Of a stretch of DNA of 64,000 nucleotides, positions 43,192-64,000 are shown one piece after another. The translations under genes were made by a program, and so were the position numbers. Origin of the DNA: Chondrilla cf. caribensis (taxonomy: Eukaryota > Porifera > Demospongiae > Chondrillida > Chondrillidae); NCBI GenBank assembly GCA_964020155.1, contig OZ026550.1:1080123-1144122 (forward strand). The letters are read 5' to 3'. The notes under the pieces are model-generated. The model was not told the DNA's origin and ran no database searches. It was given only the letters and a program-made list of their open reading frames with translations. Each line of letters starts with the position of its first letter. Position 1 is the stretch's first letter.

Positions 43192-43846
43192 TAATAATAT
43201 GCTTAGTAACTTGCTTTATTAAGGGCCTGAGCCAAATCATGATAATAATAATAATATTATGTATATTAAAGTAACTTACCTTTAAGTTACCAGCATGCGC
43301 ACTAACACAGCTCTGAAAACACAGTGTTCCTCCAGTCTGGAAATCCGAAGAAAGTGATTGACCAAAAGTATTACCTAAAATTGAGATTGTGGACATAACA
43401 CAATTAATTCTACTTTCCTGAAAAGTACCACATCTATCCGAATACCGCGTTGGGCGCAGGTTCTCTTAACCTGTATCTGATTTCACTAGCCGACAGCGGC
43501 TATAATTACAATAAATATCGTCATTAATTTTTATGATAGTATTTGAAATTCACGTCATAAGGTACTGGTCCGGCGTTCTTCCAACGCGATATACTCCCGT
43601 TCCTTACCTGAGGAAATGAATTCCTTAGCTACAAACGCAAGAAACCCTCTCTTTGTAGACTCAGCACGCCTCCTTCCAAGATAGATCGTATCGTTAATAT
43701 GTAGTTACAAACTAAATTTACCACTGTAGAAAATGACACGCTGATCGAGCCATAGTTCACGTTCTTCGAAGGCTCGTTCCAATGCGGTTCTAGTCGCCAA
43801 CGCGTACTTAAATACCTACGCATTAAAGGTCGTGTGCGTCAGCGCG
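43192..43846 (+). repeat. Dispersed repeat, copy 2 (partner at 0.52-1.25 kb)
   Basis: Collinear with 519-1247 in the same orientation. The unit begins TTAGTAACTTGCTTTATTAA and ends GGTCGTGTGCGTCAGCGCGC. It is shorter than copy 1 because of several deletions. No coding capacity is seen. Confidence 0.7.
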
Positions 43847-43849
43847 CTG

Positions 43850-44775
43850 CATTCCAGGCCATGCCATTATAAATTTATAACTAGTTGTGAACAAAGTTCA
43901 GAACCTCGCAAATAGATCTTGCATATCAAGATCTATGATATGACGTAGTTTAGTGACATCATCTAAAAATGTCTTCCAAAATGGACGTCATGATGGCCGA
44001 CCATTTGGTGTCCCGAACGACGAATTGGCGAACCCTGCTCTTCGGCGAAGGAAATCGAAAAATCGTTGTGCAAAAAAGTTGACAATTGTTATTTGAATTG
44101 TCTTAAGGTACTTGGTAGTGATGCAGACCGAAATTTGTCGACGGGAGGAATCGAAAAGTAAGTGCTCTTTTAACGGATCTTGTGTGAACCACAGGCAACC
44201 TTTGTCCAACTTTGCCATTTCAACATATGCTGCGACGGTGCCCCATTACCGTCGGTGGGACGACTTAGTGCTGATCGATTCGTTCGACGAACGATTTGCG
44301 TTCAAAGAAACCAAAATGTGACCTAAATCCAACAATATTTGCGGCCACCGCAATTAAGAGCGTGGGCTGCTCGATCGGACTCCCCTAACGAACGGAAACA
44401 ATTACCTCGCTAACGCTCGGTAATAAAACATACCGTACATGTTAGTAACTAGTTCAGACAGAGTCTGAAGGGGCTCGCCTAAGCTCGCCCTGTTAGCAGG
44501 GGTCAGCATAGACGTGCAGTAGCTGGCATTGAAAACGTACACACAGGCACTGACTGATGTCTGCAGCATGCTGTATTCAGGCAATTATGGAAATGCCAGT
44601 AAATCCATAAGTGCTTGACAGGGTGGCTAAGTACATGCAGTGTGCTGTGTCCTGCTGCTGTGCAGTAGTTGCAGTAGCAACAGCATGTTCATCCCATGTT
44701 GCAGCACAGAACGATGATAATGATTATTATATAGATGGATTACACAGCATCAAAATGAGTCAATGCGTAAATATA
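43850..44775. other. GC-richer unassigned stretch, part 1
   Basis: Richer in CG dinucleotides than its surroundings, with short open frames on both strands but no recognisable domain or splice structure. Around 44470-44490 lies GGGGCTCGCCTAAGCTCGCC, echoed at about 45602-45621. It may be promoter-like or an old element. Confidence 0.4.
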
Positions 44776-44778
44776 AAA

Positions 44779-44826
44779 CCCTAACCCTACCCTAACCCTA
44801 ACCCTACCCTAACTCTACCTTAACTT
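44779..44826. repeat. Interstitial telomere-like tract (CCCTAA/CCCTA)
   Basis: CCCTAACCCTACCCTAACCC and further variants run for about 48 bp, ending CTAACTCTACCTTAACTT. TTAGGG is the usual metazoan telomere repeat; here it is internal and degenerate on its right side. Confidence 0.9.
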
Positions 44827-45655
44827 ACTCCCTACTCCAAATGTATTATGGGAAGAAATACCAAATGTTGATCAGCTAGTGTGTACATCAAAATGCATTG
44901 ATATTATCCCATTGTGTTAGACAGCTACAGCTTGCCCCATTCAGATGCATATGTCAGCATGTGCACATAGGGTCTGTCCCATTTAGCAGCAGATGTGCCC
45001 AAGTAGGAGTACAGGAACAATAGCAGTTGATGTATGCGTGTCGACAACGTTACTTCGCGTTTCTATGTGTGAGACCATACGGCATTAACATGTAATTCGA
45101 GATTCCTTGTTCCACAAGAGAATCATTCAGACACAAAAGGTTCAAAAGCATGAATATGTGGTCTAACGAACCACCTAACAGTTTTAGAATGGTCAAAACA
45201 ACGAGAGATCGATGTTTTAACACGTAAGATATAACGCCCGACTCGCCGAAGAAGGACCCTACTCCCCCCGTCGTTTCCTGCCTTTCAGAAGATGTCCCGA
45301 GTGTCCCCGCGTCTTTCTACTTCCAGAAGAATGTTTCTTGTGTTCGTCGAACGGTTCGAAGGAGATCAATTCGGCCAATACCAGAATTGGCAGTCGATCA
45401 AAATGGCACGGCGTCCCAGAGAAAGATACGTCAGCGTGTGTGAAAATTCGCCTCGATCTTGTCGAAAAGGGCATCCACGTCTTTCTCAGGACGTCCCTGA
45501 CGTCTCGAAAAGAGTTTCCGTCCTTCAAAGGGTCGGACGATCGCGCCAGACGTCGAAAACGTTGGCCAAATTGTTGGCAGGCGGCCGACTCGCAAGAGAG
45601 GGGCTCGCTTAGGCTCGCCCCAATAATATTGAATTATATAATTTATATAATATTA
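44827..45655. other. GC-richer unassigned stretch, part 2
   Basis: Around 45240-45620 there are overlapping open frames of about 90-106 codons on both strands in CG-rich sequence, with no family I recognise and no splice-site logic. It lies just beyond the 3' end of ABCB8, so an unannotated promoter or mobile element is possible. Confidence 0.35.
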
Positions 45656-45661
45656 TAATAA

Positions 45662-45667
45662 TTTATT
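45662..45667 (-). terminator. Poly(A) signal of ABCB8
   Basis: TTTATT on the plus strand reads AATAAA on the minus strand, 65 nt past the stop codon of the ABCB8 gene. Confidence 0.7.
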
Positions 45668-45731
45668 ATTCAATTTACAGTTATTTAAAATATTAATAGT
45701 ACATCATGATCAACGACCATCACAGGATAAT

Positions 45732-56570
<10,839 letters not shown>

Positions 56571-57465
56571 GAATATCGGCTATCACACTACGTACGTAAC
56601 CAAGGTTTAATTATGGCGGCCATTTTATCCCCCGCACTCATTCGTGGTCGGCGTGGAATGTGCGGCACCTCAGGTATTCCAATCTAGAAGACCGTTAACT
56701 TGAAGGCGGATTACTTATCGCGTTTGTAAGGCTTTGGTACCCGTTTCTCTGCCAAAGAACCAAAAGCTACACCTCTTGGTGGTAATTTCCATCCCCACAA
56801 CCGAGGAAAAGCTGCAAATTTGTGGTGGACTCCGTCAAGTAGAGATCTCCTGGAGAATTACCTTGTGTTCACAAGAAAAAGAGACGGGCGGACGAGCTTA
56901 GCATGTGAGATCCGTTCTACGTATGTGGCTTCGTGTATTTGTTGTATTCAGTACGGTCAGGTTTAGATTGTTCTCCAAGCTCGGAAAAGAGCAGCACCAT
57001 TGTTGTACAGGTTGTTACATTTGTGCGCCAACTTACGAGTGGACTAATCCTCAAGTGGGATATGCGGCATTCCTTCTGTCTCTTTCAAATAGGCGTTGGG
57101 ATGTTTTAGCGATGGGAATTCGTTTCGATCATTCTTTCGCCGTATGTGGATACTTGCCTTCGGGTACGAGTTCCTCGTTGTCTGTCGCCTGGTCTATTCC
57201 ACACGTACGAACAGGGGTTCCTCGCGGCGTTTGCCCGTGCTCTTTTTATAGTGTGCTTCGTATAGCTGTGTTATCTTACAGGAGACATCACGTCTTCTGT
57301 AAGAAAGACAGGTAGATACTAAAGACAGATTCACACATCGACTACATTCGGGATGATTACAGTTATAGAATATTACTAAGGCCACATGTGTTGTACATTG
57401 TGCAAATTGTGTACGTACATGTCGAGGTGAGATCTTACTTTCTTTTGTGCCACATTAGGTCGATG
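56571..57465. promoter_or_regulatory. Upstream region of ABCB8, GC-richer, possible divergent promoter
   Basis: Just upstream of the ABCB8 start codon, CG dinucleotides become frequent. A plus-strand open frame of 136 codons (56905-57315) shows no recognisable domain and is followed by AAAGACAG/GTAGAT, a possible donor, so a noncoding first exon of a plus-strand gene is conceivable. I cannot point to specific promoter elements. Confidence 0.35.
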
Positions 57466-57690
57466 TATGTTGTTGTACAGTACAGAGTACTATCCTGTAC
57501 AGGCATTGTTCTACTGTACAAACTGTACTAAGCTGTACAGATTGTGTTCGATGTACATATAGACAGTCTTCTACTGTACTGTCCGTCTTAAACTGTACAG
57601 ACTGTGTTCTCCTGTACAGACATTGCTCTACTGTACAGTCTGTGTTCTGCCGTACAAACATCGTGCCATTGTTTTGCCATACAGACATTA
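57465..57690. repeat. Short tandem repeat of ACTGTACAGACTGTGTTCT type
   Basis: About nine degenerate units of roughly 20-27 bp built from CTGTACAGAC, TGTTCTACTGTACA and similar. TGTACA palindromes recur throughout. Confidence 0.8.
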
Positions 57691-58139
57691 TTCCCACATT
57701 CAATTATCATTATTAATTATTAATTACTCCCCCATAGCAACAGTGTTTTAATTTTTCCTTACATCACCTATTATCCCTCAATGGCTAGTGTGATTGTAGT
57801 GCACGCTGAGGTAATGATCTGACATCTCTGTGGTTACCCTTCAAGCCAGCACAAAGTGTACCTGATGTTTTAAATGAATGTTCGGCTGTTATGAAGATAA
57901 CACACTGTTCTTCCACCATATACATTTGTGTTGGTCAATATATCGATGTTTGTTTTTTCTGAAGAATATCATTGTGACAATATTGTGTATATTGGATCAG
58001 TATTGAGGGAAAAATGTTTATAATATACGTACGTAGTATCTTGGTATTAGACTCTATGTGTTGTAGTTGTAGCCAGTCTAGGTGTGCTACAGCAGTTGTT
58101 TCAATCAAGTTGATTTCCACTTTTTCTTGTCGTTGCACA

Positions 58140-58680
58140 CCTTGGTCCCTAGCTCGTGTACGTACATGCACTATGTACAGTACAGCTTGCTTAGTAAGTA
58201 CCCTGGTTAGTACATACTCCTGGTTAGTACATACACTTCACTCAGTCCCTAGCTCATATACACTATGTCAACCAGTACTGATAGTAAGTACAGTACAACT
58301 TGCTTAGTAAGTACCCTGGTTAGTACATACTCCTGGTTAGTGAGTACACCTCACTCAGTCCCTAGCTCATGTACACTATGTCAACCAGTACTGATAGTAA
58401 GTACAGTACAACTTGCTTAGTAAGTACCCTGGTTAGTACATACTCCTGGTTAGTGAGTACACCTCACTCAGTCCCTAGCTCATGTACACTATGTCAACCA
58501 GTACTGATAGTAAGTACAGTACAACTTGCTCAGTAAATACCTGGGTTAGTACATATGTACTTCTGTTGGTACATACACTTCATTCAGTCCCTAGCTCATG
58601 TACGTACATACACTACGTATGTCAACCAGTACTAATAGCAAGTACCTTAGGCATGAAGTACAGATTTGGTGTGGCCTTCA
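58140..58680. repeat. 113-bp tandem repeat, four to five copies
   Basis: CAGTCCCTAG starts at 58243, 58356, 58469 and 58585 (113, 113 and 116 bp apart). Content is identical in order to the 55.0-55.4 kb array. The array ends in GAAGTACAGATTTGGTGTGG, similar to the end of the 55-kb array. Confidence 0.92.
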
Positions 58681-58834
58681 AGTTGCTTGGTAAACAAGTT
58701 GGACCTGTTTGTAACTATGTACATATGTACTATGCTTCAATGATTACCTTCCACACTGTCTCCTTGCGGATGCTCTGCATTGAAGGTTTATATACATACA
58801 TACATACATATACTTATTTATGATATTATATGTA

Positions 58835-59008
58835 CAGTGAAGTCTTGTTAATCCGCCACCGCTTAATTTACCAAACCTTTAATCTGCCACAAATTCCCAG
58901 TACCAATATAAAGTACAAGTACCAATGAATATCAAGTTAATCTGCCAAACTCGTTAATCCACCATGTTCTTTGAAAACGAATTGCGACAGGCTAACAAGT
59001 ATTCACTG
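58835..59008. mobile_element. TTAATCC-type MITE
   Basis: Ends CAGTGAAGTCTTGTTAATCC and GCTAACAAGTATTCACTG with TA to the left and GGTA to the right. The family interior (CCAGTACCAATATAAAGTAC) is present. Confidence 0.8.
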
Positions 59009-59309
59009 GTACAGTGAATTCCGGTTCTTGTGCTACTTTTTATCAGGCACAATCTCTCAATAGCACATAATATACATACGTACAAACAGTGATAAGAACC
59101 GAGTTAATCTGCCAAACTCATTTATCTACTGAATTGTACGGAAATGAATCATTGCAGATTTACAAGATTCCCCGTTTACGCATGTACTTACTTGAAGTGT
59201 ATACCCACGTACTTCTCCTTGACAACATACGCGATATGGATTCGAATTTTCACTTGTCACCAGACTATGGCTTCATCAGTAATTGGATGGACTGTTTGAA
59301 ATCTACCTA

Positions 59310-59900
59310 CCTGTCTCCCATATGTACATGTGTACATATACGTATACGTACCTGTCTCCCATATGTACATACATTTGTACATACGTATATGTACCTGTCT
59401 CCCATACATTGTATATACGTATGTACATGTATGTTTCCCATACGTACGTACGTGCATGTGTATATACAGTATGTACCTGTTTCCTATAGTAATACGTACA
59501 TGTTTCCCATGCATGTGTATATATGTACGTATGTACCTGTTTCCCATACATGTTTCCCATACATGTGTGTACACGTATGTACGTATGTACCAGTTTTCCA
59601 TGCATGTTTCCCATACATGTCTGTACATGTACGTATGTACCAGTTTCCCATACATGTGTGTACATGTACGTATGTACCTGTTTCCCATGTGCATACACCT
59701 GTTCTCTATATACGTACATACGTATGTGTATATAACGTACCTGTTCCCCATACATTTGTATAGACCTGTTTCTCATGCATGCATACACACATGCATGTGT
59801 ATGTATCCACTCATACGTATGTACATATGTGTGTATCTTTCCATACATGTGAATTTTCGTTTGTACGTACACTTGCATACGTATGTACGTACATGTGTAC
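59310..59900. repeat. CCTGTTTCCCATACATGTGT minisatellite with GTAC/TACG runs
   Basis: About 18 degenerate units of 25-40 bp (TACCTGTCTCCCATATGTAC and TACCTGTTTCCCATACATGT), interspersed with GTACGTATGTAC palindromic runs. Long open frames on both strands are Tyr/Val/Cys-rich by-products. Confidence 0.85.
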
Positions 59901-60431
59901 AGCTATTGAACGACCGTTAATGTCATCACTTATGTCACATTCTTTCCACTGTCACTCCATCTTCACATTTTTCATACTCCTTTACACTAGTACATGCTGT
60001 ACACACTGTACATACGTACATACGTACTGTACACCTACCAATCCATACGTACGTACAATACATTACACATGAATGTACACTCCTTTCTACCGATATTTTG
60101 TGCAATCTAACCGATACAATGAATCCTACATTTGACCAAAGTATGTATGTATTGGAGGGGTCTTTGATTGTGTTTGTCTGGTCCCTCATGCCATTTGTAG
60201 TGAAAGATATGGACAGCATACCTGTGCCACAAGTATTGTATGTTAAGTATGCGTGAAGTGTTTGCGGTTTGTGTGTTGTTTGAAGCATTGCACCTGATAT
60301 TCTCCCAGACATAACACACCAGATGTGTCTATCAATGACACTTAAACGTACACTGTAAATACCCTATGAACATACATATAACATCACATATACGTATATG
60401 TACCTGTATGAATATGTACATTATTTATTAC

Positions 60432-60998
60432 GGTACAGCTCATAAAAAAATGGTAACAAAGTTAACCGTTAACTGGTAATTCTTTTCTGGGAAAAAGTAA
60501 CAATTAAATGTTAACCAACGTTACCGTTAACATTTTAACAGTTAATGTACATACGTATGACATCACTACTGTAAAACTGCCAATTTCAGTACGTTGAGAT
60601 ATAGCAATTAGGCTAGAATTCGAGCGCAACGGCTTAGATGAGCGTTATAACTACAGTGAAGGGTCACATAAGCCTAATGAAGACACCCAATTAGACCCCA
60701 CGAGATTTTGAACTCGAATTACTTGTTTCGACGCTGTTATTCCTTTCGCTTTCGGGACATTGACAATGTTTTAATAGGAAACTCTTCTTCAAAAATACAA
60801 CTGTACAATACGCTGCTTAGAGTAACCTGTTAAAACCATCTCTCTACTCTCTCTACACGCTTGATCGATTATCGACGTACGTACGTAGATTACCTGTACA
60901 TGACGTACATAGGAGTTAACTTTTAACCGTTAACTGTTAAAGGTTAACCAATAAGTGGTAACTTTCCACTGGTTAACGTTACCTATTTTATGAAATGT
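60432..60998. mobile_element. Element with GTTAAC-rich inverted ends
   Basis: The left end GTACAGCTCATAAAAAAATGGTAAC..GTTAACCGTTAACTGG pairs with the right end CCA.TGGTTAACGTTACCTATTTTATGAAATGTAC. Both ends have several GTTAAC copies. The interior (about 60600-60730) resembles 29158-29290. There is no clear coding sequence; a non-autonomous DNA transposon is likely. Confidence 0.6.
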
Positions 60999-61089
60999 AC
61001 AGTATAATACAGCACACGCGTACATTCGTACATACGTATGTATATACATATGTACATGCACATATCATCATCATACGTATGTACATATA

Positions 61090-61337
61090 CAGTGAATTCT
61101 TGTTTATCCACTGCCACTTCATCCACCATACCTTTTCATCTGCCACAATTTCCTATATTATACAGTGAATTCCCATTAATCCACCACCGCTTTATCCTCC
61201 AAACCTTTTAATCCGCCACAATTTCCCAGTACGAATATAATGTACAAGTACCAATGAATATCCAGTTTATCCGCCAAACTCGTTAATCCACCATATTCTT
61301 TGGAAACAAATTGCAGCGGATTAATGAGTATTCAATG
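61090..61337. mobile_element. TTAATCC-type MITE with a duplicated left end
   Basis: A left-end fragment starts at 61090 (CAGTGAATTCTTGTTTATCC) and a full copy starts at 61163 (CAGTGAATTCCCATTAATCC), ending near 61337 with GGATTAATGAGTATTCA. One copy probably inserted into, or slipped within, another. Confidence 0.75.
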
Positions 61338-61430
61338 TATACGTACTAGTACTAATGAATATCAGGTTCCACTGTGTATCATAATAGTATATAAATACAT
61401 ATGTATGTACATACGTATGCGTAGTGAGTT

Positions 61431-61587
61431 TCCCATAAATCCACCAAACCTTCAAACTGCCACAATTTCCCAGTTCCAATATAATAATATACAAGTACCA
61501 GTGGATATCCAGTTGATCTGCCAAACACGTGAATCCACCAATTTTTCAAAACACATTCAATTGTGGTGGATTAACAAGAATTCACTG
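61431..61587. mobile_element. TTAATCC-type MITE, diverged
   Basis: The left end AGTGAGTTTCCCATAAATCC and right end GGATTAACAAGAATTCACTG enclose the family interior (CCCAGTTCCAATATAATAAT). Confidence 0.75.
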
Positions 61588-61609
61588 TACGTACGTATGT
61601 ACATATGTA

Positions 61610-61783
61610 CAGTGGATCACTCTTACAACAAACTCCTCTATAACAAATTTCTTGATATAACAAAGCAATGATCTCAACCATGTGCTATAGTATCTCATAG
61701 GAAATTGTCCTGATTTAACAAACTCCTGCTGATAACAAACAGATTGCCCCAGAATTTCTGGTTTGTTATATGAGTGTTCAACT
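61610..61783. mobile_element. MITE with CAGTGGATCACTCTTACAAC ends
   Basis: The left end CAGTGGATCACTCTTACAAC and right end GTTATATGAGTGTTCAACTG are imperfect inverted repeats flanked by TA. AACAAA repeats and GTTTGTTAT mark the interior. Non-coding. Confidence 0.75.
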
Positions 61784-63019
61784 GTATATTCGTTCACTAA
61801 GTACGTACATGTGTATATATATACAGTATTTACATATTGCACATATTGTACGTATGTCATTGTACATACATACGTTAATCTTATCCTGGAACAACCCTAA
61901 CTGAGGTCACACTGAGGATATAACTTGATACAACATATCAAATGTCTTCCATTTCATTCATCCCTGTACCTGTTTGTCTACTTGCATTTCTGACTCATTG
62001 ATTGGTTGGTGTTTGTGGTGTAATTGATATAGGATGCTTATTTCATTAGAGCCTCTGTAACATATACGTACATACATACATATGTACGTAGATCAACTAG
62101 ATTGGATGTACATATCATACACATGTAACAGAGTTCTTAACAGAATTTACTAAATCTTCACCACATTTAAACCCACACAGTTGTGTGGTCTCACCGGTGT
62201 GAGACTGCAGCTCAGCAGTACCACTGGTGTAGTATGAAAGGAGAATTGGGAGGGCTGGTTGCTGTGGTGGCGTCGTGGCTCAGTGGTTATGGCGGCTACA
62301 GTCAGACACCCTGGGTTTGAGTCCCGCAGTTGCAGTTTTTCTCTTTTCTCCTTTCAGTTCCAAGCAATTTGAGTTCCAATTGAAACATCTATAATCATAC
62401 GTATGTACACAAAAAGCTATGTGTACATACGTATGTCCATAATATTTACATACAGTATAATATTTCACCAGAGACAGTGTATTGTGCGTATGTATGTACG
62501 TATGTATGTACATACTTATGTATGTGATGGAAATAAGCTTGTAGTACACTCTTTTGTGTTCTGTACGTGCATGGTATTTGTGTGATTATCACATGATTTC
62601 CATGTGACAGTCATGTGATGGCCACGACATCACCACAACCCCCTTGTAGAAATCAACCCAGGTACAAACACACACACCACACATACAAAGTACCTACAAA
62701 TTTGTGTGTTGGAGGTTAATTACGTATTTAACCAAAGTACCGACCAAATAAATAAACCTGTTGATAAACATACATACTGTGCATGTGTTTAGTATGTTTT
62801 CGGTGGCATTTCTTTGAAGCTGAGTTGATACCTTCAGTCAGGAAGTGTTGGGAAAATTTACGGTGGTGTTGTAATTATTTTTCAATTGTTTAACCATTTT
62901 CTGGATGAGTGTATATACTTACGTACTTCTTGAAAATGGTTATCGATATGCCGTATTTTCCTGTCTATACAATACGTACATATATACATATTGTATGTAT
63001 GCGCACACAGAAAAAGAGA

Positions 63020-63020
<1 letters not shown>
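61784..63020. other. No gene seen; one SINE head
   Basis: AT-rich sequence with TACGTA-type palindromic runs and scattered short open frames. The only supported feature is the tRNA-like element at about 62270-62345. Confidence 0.5.
62270..62345 (+). mobile_element. tRNA-derived SINE head (A and B boxes)
   Basis: TGGCTCAGTGG (A-box-like) and GGGTTTGAGTCCC (B box) are about 40 nt apart and are followed by a T-rich tail (GTTTTTCTCTTTTC). The acceptor stem does not close convincingly, so I prefer a SINE to a tRNA gene. It resembles the element at 29.36 kb in having a T-run directly after the tRNA-like part. Confidence 0.55.
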
Positions 63021-63053
<33 letters not shown>

Positions 63054-63236
63054 CACATTATATGTACTACATATATCACTGGAAAATTATAGACAAAAAC
63101 ACACTGATTGTGGTATATGTAACTGATAGGAAATCTATGTAAGTTTGTATGCATCATTTTATGACCATATATACATGCATACGTACTTACGAAACAAACA
63201 AAACAAAACACATTTGTTGTTTATTGTTTGTTCTAG

Positions 63237-63560
<324 letters not shown>

Positions 63561-63659
63561 TTGGTGTATGTGCGTGTGTGTGTGTGTGGGTGGGTGGGTG
63601 ATTGGTTTTTGTGTTGGTGTGTGTGGGTGTATGTGTGTGTGTGTGTTTGTGTGGGTGTG

Positions 63660-64000
63660 GGTGTCTGTGACTTCAAGCAATCATACCCATTGAAATAACC
63701 AGTAAAAACATTCATTTGTCCCTGCAAAATTGAAATTGTGAAAAAGAAGTATGTATGTACGTATGTATGTACATACGTACGTAGGTGTATATACGCACTT
63801 TAGATACGTACGTACGTATTTAAGTACTTATTTCACAAATGTACGTAAGTATACGTGTGACTTCATGTAAACTTGCAGTACTCTAATCAAAACTACATTA
63901 TTCAATCATGTACAGTAATGAATATTTATTTGATCATTGTTGCCAATTGATGTAATTATTGCTGCTTGTTGTCATGGAAACCACATAAACGTGTTCCTAT
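63660..64000. other. Right edge, no gene seen
   Basis: GTATGTACGTATGTATGTAC palindromic runs (63750-63820), then AT-rich sequence. Presumably intron if the 63.24-kb exon is real. Confidence 0.5.

Noticed and set aside
45259..45658. Overlapping frames of 89-106 codons in the CG-rich block
   Set aside because: Open on both strands simply because stop codons are rare in CG-rich sequence. No domain or splice sites recognised.
56905..57315. 136-codon plus-strand frame upstream of ABCB8
   Set aside because: No recognisable domain and located in a CG-rich promoter-like region. Kept only as a possible noncoding exon.
59089..59920. 224- and 196-codon Tyr/Val-rich frames
   Set aside because: Overlapping frames on both strands in a CCTGTTTCCCATACATGTGT minisatellite. 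Composition follows the repeat.

Overview
The window looks like metazoan nuclear DNA rich in repeats, with split genes, canonical GT-AG introns and AATAAA-type poly(A) signals. It also carries many (CA)n/(GT)n microsatellites, TA-flanked pogo/Tigger-like MITEs, tRNA-headed SINEs, a short interstitial CCCTAA tract and about 21 kb of satellite DNA. The gene set (an A1CF/RBM47-type dsRBM protein, a Rheb-like GTPase, an ankyrin/death/CARD protein, and mitochondrial ABCB8) points to an early-branching or invertebrate animal. A sponge is my best guess, but the sequence does not prove it.

Layout: 1-2.7 kb holds the 3' end of an RNA-binding protein gene (+ strand), ending in a double-stranded-RNA-binding module with an apparent 1-nt frameshift. 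3.5-15.25 kb is a composite satellite array of three monomer types, much of it duplicated as a block of about 4.2-4.4 kb. 15.4-18.8 kb holds MITEs and two partial copies of a segmental duplication whose fuller copy is at 30.9-32.4 kb, beside the CARD gene. A 200-N gap (18801-19000) precedes a second satellite array (19.0-28.08 kb, about 354-bp monomers, with a 705-bp higher-order repeat). That array runs directly into the last exon of a Rheb-like fragment (28.03-28.75 kb, - strand), which therefore lacks a CaaX tail. 32.37-40.07 kb (- strand) is the most striking gene: four exons encoding about 2256 aa with some 40-45 ankyrin repeats, two death domains and a C-terminal CARD. 40-45.7 kb is intergenic, with MITEs, inverted repeats, the telomere-like tract and a GC-richer patch. 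45.73-56.57 kb (- strand) is a complete 14-exon ABCB8 gene (712 aa) with every exon junction in phase. 56.6-64 kb is mostly repeats, with one candidate exon at 63.24 kb (+).

The genes do not form a pathway. The ankyrin/death/CARD protein is a plausible innate-immune or cell-death scaffold. ABCB8 is a mitochondrial inner-membrane transporter. Rheb (TOR activation) appears broken here. A recurring feature is (GT)n starting at or near 5' splice sites and (CA)n ending near 3' splice sites in several genes.

All exon boundaries were derived by hand from splice consensus, reading frame and remembered family sequences. No database search or transcript data was available.
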